This document shows, piece after piece, positions 8,073 to 17,795 of a stretch of DNA of 39,155 nucleotides. The DNA comes from Streptomyces canus 299MFChir4.1. Lineage in GTDB: Bacteria > Actinomycetota > Actinomycetes > Streptomycetales > Streptomycetaceae. Every line of letters starts with the position of its first letter. Within the stretch, counting starts at the first letter, position 1. The position numbers and the translations under genes were made by a program. The stretch is taken from contig NZ_KB911635.1 of the NCBI RefSeq assembly GCF_000383615.1, positions 1 to 39,155 on the forward strand, written 5' to 3'. The notes under the pieces were generated by a model that was not told the DNA's origin, did no database searches, and saw nothing but the letters and a program-made list of their open reading frames with translations.

Positions 8073-11000
8073 GTGACTCGTCGTACCTTCATGCGTGGCT
8101 CCCTTGCCACGATCATCGGTTTGGCGCTCTCTGTGTCCGCCGTGCCGCTGGTGGCGCCGGCGCACGCGGAGACCGCAACGGAGATCATCGTTCCGGCCAC
8201 CATGCGCACGACTCCGCGCACGGCGTATCTGCAGAGCGCGGGGGCTTCCGGCTTCCTCGAGTACCGCTCCACCGCCGAGGGTTCCGGCCTTTGGTGGACC
8301 AGCTACGACGGCAGCCGGAAGCCGGTGGAGGGTGGCGAGGGACTCGAACCGCGCACCGCGGGTTCGTACGGCACCGGTTCGGACGTCGTCGCCCTTCGCC
8401 CGACCCAGAGCAGTGGTGGGCAGGTCCTGCTCCGGGACATGGGAACCGGTACGACGGAGACCGTGGCCATCCCAGCAGGCCAGAGCTATCTGCAGACGTA
8501 CGGACGTACTGTCCTGACCAGCACGTCGACCGGTGGGGAACGGACTCAGCTGTTCCTGCTGCACAACGAGAACGGCAGCACGGTGCAGAAGCCCGTGACC
8601 GGATTCCCGGACGGGACGGTCTTCCCCTTCTTTCCCAGGGGTTCCGCCTCCGGCATCCTCGTCAACTACAACGGCCCGGACCATGTCCTCCATTACGCCT
8701 GGGTGGATGCCGAGACCGGTGCGGCCACGATCTTGCCTCCACTGGTGGCGAGCTCGGACACCGTGGTCGGATCCGACTATCTGGTCAGCTGGTACGGCAC
8801 GTCCCGGGTGCGGGTGTATGCCAAGGGTGCCTACGACTCGCCCACTCACGAGGTTGCGTTCCCCCGCACCTCTGAGAACACAATCCTCGGCGTCGTCGGT
8901 GACGCGCTCGTCGTCGCACGCAGCGGCTCCTCCGGCTGGAGTGTGTCAGCACTGCCCTTCGACGGCTCCCCGGAGCTGCCCCTGTTCAAGCGGGCGGATC
9001 CCGCTACCGTCATGACCCCCGACGGCGGCCTGGTCCTCGCCGGCGGGGAGTCCTCTCTGGACTACGGCATCGCCAAGGTCCAGGCGGGGGCCGACGGTCT
9101 GCCCCGGGTCCACCGGATCGTGGACCTTCCGGCCGTGCCCATGGGGATCGAATCACTCGACCTGAGGGGCGGTGAGCTGATGACCTACGAGTCCGGCGAC
9201 GGGGCGACGCACTTGTACAGCCGCTCGCTGGCCACGGCGGAGGCGCTGACGGCGGGCACGCGCACGGACCGGGGAGCGACCCGGAGGTGTGGGGTCATGG
9301 CCGGGGACTACGGGAGCTGTCCCGACCTGATGGGTACGGGTGACGGCCGGGCGGTCATCCGGAACACGGCCGGGGAGATCTCCGTCCTGGACCGGGGTCA
9401 GTCCCTTCCCGGCACCGTGGTGACCTCCGGCCTCCAGGACCACCATGGCCTCGCGGACGTCGAGGGCCGGTATGCGGCCTGGCATGGGCCCTCGCCCGCG
9501 GGAGACGGCCTGGTGGTGGCGGATCTGGACACACGGAAGGTCGTGCTCACCCGTACGGGCGCAGCCGGTGCGGTCCCCTCCGCCCTGTGGGGGGAAACAC
9601 TGTGGACGGCGGCCGGGGACGGCAGTGTCACGGCCACGGAGGTGCGTTCGGGCGACCCGATCACGTCGTTCCGGGTGGTCGGCAGCGGCTGCGCGCCGGG
9701 CAACTTCCAGGCGGTGGGACGCTGGGTGTACTGGTCCGGCTCGTGCGATCTTCCCCAGGGCAGCGTGCAGAAGGCCTTCGTGTACGACACCCGCAGGAAG
9801 ACGCTCATCGCCGTGCCCACCGGCGGAGAGGCGCACCTGGGCGACGGCTTCCTGGTCACGCGTGACTCCACATCCGGAGCGCTGATCCTCACGGACGTCA
9901 CGAGCGGCTCCGCGGTGAGCCGAACCCTGGCGGCCAAGGCCGGAAGGTGGGACGTCGATCCGTACACCGGCCTGGTCGGCTACGTGGACCCGGCCTCCCA
10001 GGACATCCACGTCCTACGGAGCGGCGTCTCCGCCACGGACATCGCGCTCCTGGGGGCGAGGACGGAACCCGCGGTCAGCCTGGTGGAGTCGTCGTCCTCG
10101 TGGGACGGCACGTGGTGGCTCTCGAAGCCGGCCGCGTCGTGGACGCTGGCGCTCAGGAACAAGGCGACCGGGGCCACTGTGCGCACGCTGTCCGATGGCG
10201 CCGCGCACGACGCGATCCATACGTCCTGGAACGGCAGGACGTCGGACGGCGCGTATGTGCCGAACGGCACGTACAGCTGGACGCTGACGGTGGCCCCGGC
10301 TGACAAGCAGGGTGCGCCGGCGACGGCGTCCGGCTCACTGAAGCTGACCGGTGGCGCCGCGGTGAGACGCGACCATGTCGGGTCCGACGGCATCGGTGAC
10401 CTCCTCACCCTCAACTCCTCCGGCGCACTCACGTTCCAGCAGGGCACCGGCAAGGGCACGTTCTCCGACAAGGTGAGCGGCAGCGGCTGGCCGACCTCCA
10501 TCAAAGCGGTGCCGTTCGGGGACCTCAGCGGGGACCGCTGCAACGACGTCCTGGTGCGGCTGAGCAGCGGCGCCCTGCGCGCCTACAAGCCGGGGTGCGG
10601 TGCGGCGGTGAAGCCGTCGACGCCGTACACCTCGCTGGGCACGTCCGGCTGGAACCAGTACGACGTGCTGACCGCGCCCGGTGACGTGAACAGGGACGGG
10701 CGCCCCGACCTGATCGCGCGGAACTCCTCAACCGGGACCGTCTACCTCTACAAGGGCACCAGCAGCGGCACGCTGTCGGCCCGGGTGAAGCTCTACGACA
10801 ACTGGAAGACGTACAAGAAGATCGTGGGCGCCGGGGACCTGAACGGCGACGGCATCGGCGACCTGCTCGCCCAGGACACGGCGAACAACCTGTACCGGTA
10901 CTACGGCACCGGCAACGGCACCTTCGGCGCCCGCACGAAGCTCTTCTCCAACTGGGGCGGCTCCTACAACGTGATCGTCGGCGTCAGTGACATCACCGGC

Positions 11001-11132
11001 GACGGGAAGGCCGACCTCATCTCGCGAGACAGCGCCGGCAACGTCTGGCGCAACAACGGCGAAGGCAAGGGGTCGTTCGGGGCGCGCACGAAGATCGCCA
11101 CCGGCTGGCAGGGCTACAAGGGCCTCTACTAG
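8073..11132 (+). CDS. Tat-exported beta-propeller protein with FlgD-like and FG-GAP/VCBS repeats
   Basis: 1019 residues from the GTG at 8073, which has GGAGG eight bases upstream and immediately yields a twin-arginine signal (TRRTFMRG, hydrophobic stretch, AHA cleavage site near residue 34). Residues about 40-650 look like a long WD/kelch-like propeller with repeated short strands. A FlgD-type Ig domain follows (SWNGRTSDGAYVPNGTYSWTL), then at least five FG-GAP units with calcium-type DxDxDG loops: DVNRDGRPDLI, DLNGDGIGDLL, DITGDGKADLI, with weaker copies before. The architecture is common in Streptomyces exoproteins and suggests an extracellular binding or adhesive role; no catalytic residues were recognised. 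It is not obviously linked to its neighbours. Confidence 0.85.
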   Translation: MTRRTFMRGSLATIIGLALSVSAVPLVAPAHAETATEIIVPATMRTTPRTAYLQSAGASGFLEYRSTAEGSGLWWTSYDGSRKPVEGGEGLEPRTAGSYGTGSDVVALRPTQSSGGQVLLRDMGTGTTETVAIPAGQSYLQTYGRTVLTSTSTGGERTQLFLLHNENGSTVQKPVTGFPDGTVFPFFPRGSASGILVNYNGPDHVLHYAWVDAETGAATILPPLVASSDTVVGSDYLVSWYGTSRVRVYAKGAYDSPTHEVAFPRTSENTILGVVGDALVVARSGSSGWSVSALPFDGSPELPLFKRADPATVMTPDGGLVLAGGESSLDYGIAKVQAGADGLPRVHRIVDLPAVPMGIESLDLRGGELMTYESGDGATHLYSRSLATAEALTAGTRTDRGATRRCGVMAGDYGSCPDLMGTGDGRAVIRNTAGEISVLDRGQSLPGTVVTSGLQDHHGLADVEGRYAAWHGPSPAGDGLVVADLDTRKVVLTRTGAAGAVPSALWGETLWTAAGDGSVTATEVRSGDPITSFRVVGSGCAPGNFQAVGRWVYWSGSCDLPQGSVQKAFVYDTRRKTLIAVPTGGEAHLGDGFLVTRDSTSGALILTDVTSGSAVSRTLAAKAGRWDVDPYTGLVGYVDPASQDIHVLRSGVSATDIALLGARTEPAVSLVESSSSWDGTWWLSKPAASWTLALRNKATGATVRTLSDGAAHDAIHTSWNGRTSDGAYVPNGTYSWTLTVAPADKQGAPATASGSLKLTGGAAVRRDHVGSDGIGDLLTLNSSGALTFQQGTGKGTFSDKVSGSGWPTSIKAVPFGDLSGDRCNDVLVRLSSGALRAYKPGCGAAVKPSTPYTSLGTSGWNQYDVLTAPGDVNRDGRPDLIARNSSTGTVYLYKGTSSGTLSARVKLYDNWKTYKKIVGAGDLNGDGIGDLLAQDTANNLYRYYGTGNGTFGARTKLFSNWGGSYNVIVGVSDITGDGKADLISRDSAGNVWRNNGEGKGSFGARTKIATGWQGYKGLY

Positions 11133-11166
11133 CTAGTACCCAGGCGTATAGCGGAGGTGGGGCAGG

Positions 11167-11748
11167 ATGAACGGACGCGTGGTCATCCTGAACGAGTTGG
11201 CGCAAGGCATCCGTCCGCTCGCCGCGGGCGTCGGCTGGTTCGAGGAACTCACCGACACTGAGCAGTTCGAAGTTGTACGCGACCTGGCAGGGTTCTGTCT
11301 TCAGGCCCGTGCAACGAGCGAGGATGGGCCGGAGAGCATCCGCAGGGCTGGCATCCGACCCACCCACACCCCAGCCGTGCTGGTCATGCGTGGGCGCCTC
11401 ACCGAACAACTGGCAAAGATCATCAACCTCCCGCCGGACGAACGGGTCAAGGCATTCCGGCTGCTGGTCGCACTTCTTGGCGTCGCTGATGATCGGCGAC
11501 GGCGGCGCTTCTGTGCTCCTGACGATCGTGCGTGGCCGCTGGCCACACACGCGTGGAGCTGCCATGCGGGGCGCGCCAGTAGGGCGGGCGGAGCAGCGCA
11601 AGACTGTCTTGACCACGGGGCTGAAGGAGACGGCTGGTCTGCGGGTTCGGTGTCAGTGCTGCCTGCGAGCATACGGATCATGAAGCGATCCGACGATCTC
11701 CTGGCAGGGCTGGACGACATCGAGTGGGCAGCCTTGGAACACGCCTAA
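11167..11748 (+). CDS. DUF5958 family protein with an atypical C-terminal extension
   Basis: 193 residues, with GGAGG nine bases before the ATG. Residues 1 to about 115 match the DUF5958 family as I know it: ILNELAQGIRPL, WFEEL, EDGPESIRRAGIRPTHTPAVL, ERVKAFRLLVALLGVADDRRRRRFC. Family members usually end shortly after this last block. Here the frame continues for about 55 low-complexity residues and then enters, in frame, the first 22 codons of the neighbouring HEAT-repeat gene (MKRSDDLLAGLDDIEWAALEHA) before a TAA at 11746. The original stop is therefore probably lost through a small indel. Function of DUF5958 is unknown; it often sits near toxin- or immunity-like genes in Streptomyces (recollection, not checked). 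Confidence 0.7.
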   Translation: MNGRVVILNELAQGIRPLAAGVGWFEELTDTEQFEVVRDLAGFCLQARATSEDGPESIRRAGIRPTHTPAVLVMRGRLTEQLAKIINLPPDERVKAFRLLVALLGVADDRRRRRFCAPDDRAWPLATHAWSCHAGRASRAGGAAQDCLDHGAEGDGWSAGSVSVLPASIRIMKRSDDLLAGLDDIEWAALEHA

Positions 11749-11763
11749 GGCAGCGCCGAGGAC

Positions 11764-13008
11764 ATGCCTGGCCAGCTGCGGGCGGTGTGCGGACCGGATG
11801 AGGAGGCCCGGGAGAGCGCCTTCCGCAGCCTGTTCGGCAACATCTTCCACCAGGGCACCCGGTACTCGGCCTCTCCGTACGCCGTGCCGTTCCTCACCCG
11901 GATCGCCGTCGCAGGCCCGGCCGACGCCCGGGCCGACGCCCTGCTACTGCTGACCCGTCTGGCCGTCGATTGGCACGACGAGTACGACCTCCCGCTCGGC
12001 ATCGACACCGCCGCCTGGCGCGCCGCGGCCATCAGCCCCGAAGAGACCTTGAGCTGGTACGACGAGCAGATCGCCGCCGAGACCGACGAGGAGCGGCTGA
12101 AGAAGCTGCGCGAGGGACGGGCGTACTGCGCGGCAGGGCACCCCGTCGACGCCCGCGAGGGCGCACTGCGCTCCTACGACGCGGTCCGCACCCAACTCCC
12201 CGCACTGCTCGAACTGCTCGACGACCCAGCCCCGGAGATCCGCACCGAGACCGCCTACCTCCTGGGCTGGTTCCCGGAGGAGGCCGACGCCACCCTGCCC
12301 TCGTTGCTGGCCTGCCTCGACGGCGAGCGGGACCCCGTCTGTATCGCCACGGTTCTCGTCGCGGTCGGGCTGCTCGCCGACTACGACCCGGACGGCCGAC
12401 TCCGGCACCACCTCGACCACGAGCACCCCTTGCCGCGCTGGGCCGCCGCCACCGCCCTGACCCGCATACGGGTCGTCAACCCTGCCGCCGCGCCCGGCCT
12501 GTCGCCGGCGGAGCGCATCGCCGCCGAACTGGCGGCCTTCGGCGCCGGGCCGGCCCCCGAGTCCGTCACCGCCCACCACGCCGGCGACCTGCACAGCTAC
12601 ACCGTCCGCAGCCTGCTGCAACTGATGGGCGTCGCCGAGGACCCGGACGGAGTCCTTCTGGACATCGTCCGCGTCCTGCCCCGTATCGAGAAGACCGGAG
12701 TCGTGCCCCACCCGCTGGCGGCCCGCGCCGCGAACCTGCTGGAAGTCCTGTTCGACCCCGCGGACACCGCAAGGGCGTTCACCGAACTCTCCCCCGGACG
12801 CCGGGAGTTGCTGAGGGTCCTGGCCGAGCTGCTGACCGCCGCGGACTTCCAGCCCGTGCCGTTCGGTTCCGAGCTCCACGAGCGGTTCACCCAGTACGGC
12901 CTCCCCGGCACCCGCCCCGCCCTACGCGCCTACGTCGGCCTATCCACCGAGGGCGAGGACCCTGCAGCTCCGCTCCCCGACGCCTGGGAACCCTTCCGCA
13001 ACCACTGA
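11764..13008 (+). CDS. HEAT-repeat protein, 5' end broken by an in-frame TAA
   Basis: 414 residues as a frame from the ATG at 11764. Helical repeats such as LPALLELLDDPAPEIRTETAYLLGWFPEEADATLPSLL are typical HEAT/PBS-lyase-like units, and the N-terminal FGNIFHQGTRYSASPYAVPFL block is characteristic of a Streptomyces HEAT family. Homologues of this type begin earlier. An ATG at 11680 in the same frame gives the expected N-terminus, but codon 23, expected to be Tyr in the EHAYGSAED context, is TAA (11746-11748). The ORF may be translated from 11764, with only a weak site (AGG), or be a recent pseudogene. It converges with the caspase gene. Likely a protein-binding scaffold; partner unknown. Confidence 0.75.
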   Translation: MPGQLRAVCGPDEEARESAFRSLFGNIFHQGTRYSASPYAVPFLTRIAVAGPADARADALLLLTRLAVDWHDEYDLPLGIDTAAWRAAAISPEETLSWYDEQIAAETDEERLKKLREGRAYCAAGHPVDAREGALRSYDAVRTQLPALLELLDDPAPEIRTETAYLLGWFPEEADATLPSLLACLDGERDPVCIATVLVAVGLLADYDPDGRLRHHLDHEHPLPRWAAATALTRIRVVNPAAAPGLSPAERIAAELAAFGAGPAPESVTAHHAGDLHSYTVRSLLQLMGVAEDPDGVLLDIVRVLPRIEKTGVVPHPLAARAANLLEVLFDPADTARAFTELSPGRRELLRVLAELLTAADFQPVPFGSELHERFTQYGLPGTRPALRAYVGLSTEGEDPAAPLPDAWEPFRNH

Positions 13009-13033
13009 GCTTGTCCGCCCGTTCTGGCGCGAA

Positions 13034-13056
13034 CCCAGGCCACCTCCCTGCCTGGG
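13034..13056. terminator. Hairpin between convergent genes
   Basis: CCCAGGC at 13034-13040 pairs with GCCTGGG at 13050-13056 over a nine-base loop. It lies in the 104-bp gap between the stop of the HEAT gene and the stop of the caspase gene, which converge, so it could serve both strands. There is no T-tract, as is usual in actinomycetes. Confidence 0.5.
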
Positions 13057-13112
13057 CGAATCTCCGCGCAGCCCAACCGCGCCAACATCGCATAGATGAC
13101 ACGAACCTCCGC

Positions 13113-16100
13113 TCAATCCCCGGGGCAGGTCCGCTCCCGCGGCAGGCCGTCCGCGTACCGGGCCCATTCCGCGTCGGTGAGCCCCTGTCCCGTCACAGTG
13201 CAAGCCGCCCTGATCGGGTCGTCAACCACGGCCACGGCGGGCCGTATGTCCCAGCGAACGAGCTGCGCAGGGCGCACCTTCTCTGCTGCCCCGGACGATT
13301 CGGTCTCGGTCGTCGCGTCACCTGCGGTGATCAGCCTGCGCCGGTCGGGGGTGAAGAGAATGACTTCCCCCATCGTGACCAAGTCGCCCATCACCGAGGC
13401 AAGGGGGAGCGGGCGGGCGGCGTCAGTGATGTCCCACAGTAGGGTTCTGCCACTCTCGCCCGACGTGGACGCGGCGAGCATCGTGCCGGTGGAGTCGAAG
13501 GCGACGGCGGCGGCCTTGCCGATGTTCCCGCTGACCGAGCCCAGCGGCCGGGGCTGCGCCGTCGTACGCGTCGACCCGGTGATGCCGTATAACGTGATCT
13601 GGCCGCTCGCGTCCGCCAGCGCGAGGCGGCGGCCGTCAGGGCTGAACTCCACTGTCACGCCGGGTACTTCGCGGGCGCCGAGGGCGACGAGGCGCCGGGG
13701 GCGCGAGGGGCTGCTGATGTCCCACAGCGACGTGCCCTGCTTTTCCGTCGCCACGGCCAGAGTGGGGCCGACGGGGCTGAACGTCATGGCGTTGACCTGG
13801 CTGAGGGGAAGCCGGGCCAGCCGGCGCAGAGCACCGCGACGGCCGACGTCCCAGAGCTCCATCTCCTCGTAGGGGCCCTCGAAGTCGTCGCTCGCCACCG
13901 CCAGCGCGCGGCCGTCGCCACTGAACGCGAGGGTGAGGACGGCGCCCTTGACCGTGGTGGTGTCCAGCAGGCGCGGGTCATCGGGAGCGGTGATGTCCCA
14001 GAGCCGGATGGTTCCCGTCGGGGAGCCGGTGGCCAGCAGGCGTCCGTCGCGGCTGAACGCGGCCGTGTTGACGTCCCCGGTGTCGAGGGACGACAACCGC
14101 CTGGGGGCCGTAGGCCGTGTCGCGTCCCAGAGCTCGGACGGCAGCATCGGACCGTCCAGGTCGTTCTCGTCGTACGCCTGTCTGAGTGTCAGCAGGTCAC
14201 GGTCGGGGGTGAACGCCGCGGCCGGTACTCGGATGTCCGGGGCGGACGTCGAGGCCTCCCGGCGCGGAGCGAGGCTGTCCGCGAGCTCCCACACTGCGGC
14301 CCGGCCGTCGTCGGAGGCCGTGGCGATCGTACGGCCGTCCGGTGCGAACGCGACCGACGTGACAGCGTCCCTGTGATCGGTGAAGCGGGTCAGGAGGCGG
14401 GGGTAGAACGGCTCGTGGACGTCCCACAGCTGGGCCGTTCCGTCGCTGCCGACCGTCGCGATCCGCCGGCCGTCCCGGCTGAAGGCCACGCCTCGTACGG
14501 GACCGGCGTGCTCGGAAAGCGTGGCCAAGGGCTGCTGGTCCTGGGTGTCGACAAGTTGCGCGATGCTCCACAGGCCCACACCGTTGTCGCTGGTGGCGGC
14601 CGCGAGGGTGTCTCCGTTGGCGGCGACCGCCACCGAGAACACCTCGGTCTGCGCGCTCCCGCGGATCGGTACGAAGCCCACGTCGACGGGGTGCGAGCGG
14701 TCGGTGAGGGACCAGATCGTCGGCGCCGGGCCCGCGCCGTCCACCACGGCGGTGCGGCCGTCCGGGCTGAACGCCACCCCGTGGACCGGGCCGCTGCTGC
14801 CGCCTTTCAGCACACTCAGTCGGCGCGGCGACTCCGGCTTCGTCACGTCCCACAGCACCGCGTCGGTCCCCGCCCCACCGGTGAGCAGCGAGCGACGGTC
14901 CGGGCTGAAGGCGACGGCTTCCACTCCGCGGGTGAGTCCCCGGAGTTCGGCGACGCGGCGTGGACGGGCGGGATCGGCCACGTCCCACAGGGTGACGGTG
15001 CGGTCCTGGCTTCCGACGGCGAGGGTGCGTCCGTCGGGACTGAAGCCCACGGCTGTCAGCGGGGCCTTCTGCCGTGGCAGTCTGGCGATCCGATGCGGGT
15101 GGGCCCGGTCGGCCGGGGCCCCGGCTTCGAGCGTCCCGGGCGCGTTCCACAGGATGACCGTGCGATCGGTGCTCGCCGTGGCCAGGACGCGTCCGTCCGG
15201 CCGGTACGCGATCGATTCGACGGGGCCCGTGTGGTCAGTGAGGAATGTGACGCGATGGCGCTCCACGAGCGTGGAGACCAGCCCGGTCCGGCCCTCGGCG
15301 GTGGGGAATAGCCGCTGGCCGGCCGCGCCGAACCGCAGGGCGTCGTCCGCCTGTGTGTCGCGCAGGGCGTCCGCGTGCAGGACGAGACTGCGGGCGACCG
15401 ATCTGCGCTGCTGGTCCTCGGCACGTTCACGCTGCTCCGTCGCGCTGTTCCACAGAGCGGCGAACGTGCCGGAAGCGGCCAGCAGTACGCAGAGCACGAC
15501 GCTGAGGTACCTGCGCGCTCGTCGCCTCTTCCGGTGGCCTGCCGACACGCTTGCTTCGAGGAACGCGCGGGTGGTGGTGTCGAGGGGGATGGCGGGAGGG
15601 GGGGCGGAGGTCAGCCACGGCCGGACGCCGACCAGCCGGTCTCCCGTGTACAGGTAGGCTGCGCCGCGTCCATGGCGCAGCCAGAGGGCGGCGTCCTCGG
15701 TGAGCTGTTGGTGGACGGGGAGTTCGTGCTGCGCGTCCCGGATCCATGTGTTCAGTCGCGGCCAGGTGTGCAGCAGGGCGTCGTGGGAGATCTGTACGCT
15801 GCCGCGGTCCACGGTGACCAGGCGTGCGCGGACCAGACGGTCCAGGACCCGGCCATCGGGGGCGGACCGGCGCGGCGGCACGTCTGCCCCGGATCCCGCT
15901 GCGCGTACCGCGTCGCTTCCGTCGCTGTCCCGCTGTCCCGGCGTGCGCCCGGGTGGCTCCTGCGCCGTGCCGCCCACGTCGGTGGTGCGCAGCGGACGCC
16001 GTACCACCTCGCCGCCGCTGGTGATCTGCACCATCCGCAAGAGCAGGGGGCGCAGCGCCGCCCGCTCCGGTTCGTCCAGGTCGGTGTACAACCGTTCCGT

Positions 16101-17795
16101 GGCCGTGGCCACGGACTGCCAGATGCCGCCGGTGGACTGATAGCCGGCGAGGGTGAGGACGGCGCCGTCCCGGGCAAGCCAGGTCTCGCGCAGGGCGTGG
16201 GCCAGGAAGGGAAGGGCCGTGTCGGGAGCCGTCTCCGGTGACAGCGCGGCGTGTCCCCTGCTTGTGGTGTCCCGCTCCCGGAGGTCGTGCAGGAGCCGTT
16301 GGACCAGGCCGGTCTCCAGGGTGAGGCCCACACGACGGGCAGGCTCTTCGATCGCCGTGCGCAGGGACTCCGTGGACATGGGGGTGAGGGAGATCTGCCC
16401 GCGGGCGAGGGCCTGGGCGAGCGGAGCCTCGGCGAGACAGCTGCCGTAGTGATCGGCGCGGACGCCGACGACGACACGGGGACGGCGCAGTCTGAGGGCC
16501 CTCTCGGATTCCGGGGCCGGGCCGCAGAGCAGGCGGATGAACTGTCGGCGTTCCCCGGGATCGGCGGCTCGGGCGAAGATCTCCTCGAACTGGTCGACGA
16601 CGAGGAGCCCGCACGGCGGCCGGTCGTCCCGAGGCGGGGGAAAACACCCCTCGGTGAGGTCGGCGAGCACGTCGTCGAAGGGACGGTCGACGGCCTCCGA
16701 CCACAGCCGCGCCAACGCCTGAAGTGGCTTCGCTCCCGGTGCGGGGAGCAGCAGGACGGGCCAGGGTGCGGAGGGGGTGGTGCCGGCTTCGTGCCGCAGC
16801 TGCAACTCGGCCAGCAGGCCGGCCCGCAGGAGGGAGGACTTCCCGACACCCGACGGCCCCACCAGGACCACGGGATCGGTGGGGCGGGCCCGGCACACCC
16901 GTGTCACCAGGTCCGCGACCACGTCGTCGCGGCCGGTGAAGTGCATGTGGTCCTCGGCCGCGAAGGGTTTCATACCGGGATAGGGACACGGCACGTCTGC
17001 GGGCGCTGTCCGCAGGGGCTCGGCGGCTGTGGGATAGGCGCGGTTCGCGGCGACGACGAGGCGGCCGAGCGTGCCCTCGCTCCACTGGCGGGGGGTCACC
17101 GGCCCGTCGGCGAAGGACCGTACGAGGGCGTCGTGCAGGTCGTCGAGGGTCAGCACGCGCGGCCCGCCGGGATCGCCGTCGCGCAGCAGGCCCAGCAGCC
17201 GGCCGCTGAACAGGGTGTGCCGTGCGCCCAGAGGCGCGAAGGACACGGCGAAGTGGGAAGCGGAGGTCAGGAGGAAGCTGCCGTCGGGCCGGGCCGAGGC
17301 GAAGGGGTCCGCGGTGCGCCGACCCCGTGGCGCACCGGCACGGCCGGAGAAGCAGCAGTCGAGGATGACGGCGCTGCCGCCGACCGCTCTGCCCAGCAGG
17401 TCCTGGACGGTGCGGTAGGGCACGGCATGGGAGATGCTCTCCGCGTGGCGGCTGCCGTGCGTGGCCAGGTGGAGATCGTCCTTGGGGCCGAGCAGGCCAT
17501 GGCCGACGTAGTAGAAGAGGACGGGGCCGTCGGCTTGTTCGACGGTGTTCTCCAGCACCGTCACGACATCCGGCGGCGAAGCGTCGGCGGGCAGCCGGAG
17601 GATGTGCTCCGCTGTCATCCGGCAGGCGTCCGCCAGGAGGGACTGGAGGTCGTCGAGCGTCGTGTCGACTCCGGGCAGTCCGGGCAGCAGGGAGCCTTCG
17701 ACGTGGTGCCCGGTGCCGACCAGTACGGCGTACGCGCCCGGCGAAGCGAGGCCGAGCCCCCGCAGCTCCCTGTCCTCGGGCCGATCCGCGGTCAC
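13113..17795 (-). CDS. Caspase-like peptidase / P-loop NTPase / transmembrane / WD40 protein
   Basis: 1560 residues from the GTG at 17795, whose GTGA overlaps the stop of the EACC1 gene. Order of parts: caspase-like (C14) domain about 20-255 with His99 in FYYVGHG and Cys148 in LDCCFSG; P-loop STAND-type NTPase about 270-700 with Walker A GPSGVGKS (313-320) and Walker B LLVVDQFEE (397-405); winged-helix-like QISHDALLHTWPRL; one membrane helix at 763-782 after a basic RKRRRARR stretch; coiled-coil-like EQRERAEDQQRR; then 14 WD40 units (LWD-type endings counted by eye), enough for two seven-bladed propellers. Known for the class: signal-gated conflict or programmed-death proteases. Inferred: the propellers sense a ligand, the NTPase oligomerises and the caspase cuts targets. 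Specificity for phage or self is unknown. Confidence 0.9.
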   Translation of the reverse strand: MTADRPEDRELRGLGLASPGAYAVLVGTGHHVEGSLLPGLPGVDTTLDDLQSLLADACRMTAEHILRLPADASPPDVVTVLENTVEQADGPVLFYYVGHGLLGPKDDLHLATHGSRHAESISHAVPYRTVQDLLGRAVGGSAVILDCCFSGRAGAPRGRRTADPFASARPDGSFLLTSASHFAVSFAPLGARHTLFSGRLLGLLRDGDPGGPRVLTLDDLHDALVRSFADGPVTPRQWSEGTLGRLVVAANRAYPTAAEPLRTAPADVPCPYPGMKPFAAEDHMHFTGRDDVVADLVTRVCRARPTDPVVLVGPSGVGKSSLLRAGLLAELQLRHEAGTTPSAPWPVLLLPAPGAKPLQALARLWSEAVDRPFDDVLADLTEGCFPPPRDDRPPCGLLVVDQFEEIFARAADPGERRQFIRLLCGPAPESERALRLRRPRVVVGVRADHYGSCLAEAPLAQALARGQISLTPMSTESLRTAIEEPARRVGLTLETGLVQRLLHDLRERDTTSRGHAALSPETAPDTALPFLAHALRETWLARDGAVLTLAGYQSTGGIWQSVATATERLYTDLDEPERAALRPLLLRMVQITSGGEVVRRPLRTTDVGGTAQEPPGRTPGQRDSDGSDAVRAAGSGADVPPRRSAPDGRVLDRLVRARLVTVDRGSVQISHDALLHTWPRLNTWIRDAQHELPVHQQLTEDAALWLRHGRGAAYLYTGDRLVGVRPWLTSAPPPAIPLDTTTRAFLEASVSAGHRKRRRARRYLSVVLCVLLAASGTFAALWNSATEQRERAEDQQRRSVARSLVLHADALRDTQADDALRFGAAGQRLFPTAEGRTGLVSTLVERHRVTFLTDHTGPVESIAYRPDGRVLATASTDRTVILWNAPGTLEAGAPADRAHPHRIARLPRQKAPLTAVGFSPDGRTLAVGSQDRTVTLWDVADPARPRRVAELRGLTRGVEAVAFSPDRRSLLTGGAGTDAVLWDVTKPESPRRLSVLKGGSSGPVHGVAFSPDGRTAVVDGAGPAPTIWSLTDRSHPVDVGFVPIRGSAQTEVFSVAVAANGDTLAAATSDNGVGLWSIAQLVDTQDQQPLATLSEHAGPVRGVAFSRDGRRIATVGSDGTAQLWDVHEPFYPRLLTRFTDHRDAVTSVAFAPDGRTIATASDDGRAAVWELADSLAPRREASTSAPDIRVPAAAFTPDRDLLTLRQAYDENDLDGPMLPSELWDATRPTAPRRLSSLDTGDVNTAAFSRDGRLLATGSPTGTIRLWDITAPDDPRLLDTTTVKGAVLTLAFSGDGRALAVASDDFEGPYEEMELWDVGRRGALRRLARLPLSQVNAMTFSPVGPTLAVATEKQGTSLWDISSPSRPRRLVALGAREVPGVTVEFSPDGRRLALADASGQITLYGITGSTRTTAQPRPLGSVSGNIGKAAAVAFDSTGTMLAASTSGESGRTLLWDITDAARPLPLASVMGDLVTMGEVILFTPDRRRLITAGDATTETESSGAAEKVRPAQLVRWDIRPAVAVVDDPIRAACTVTGQGLTDAEWARYADGLPRERTCPGD

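Noticed and set aside
13034..13056. Possible CRISPR-like or attachment repeat
   Set aside because: Single inverted repeat with no further copies; position between convergent genes fits a terminator.
15427..17085. 552-codon minus-strand frame inside the caspase/NTPase gene
   Set aside because: Arg/Pro-rich out-of-frame translation of the NTPase region.
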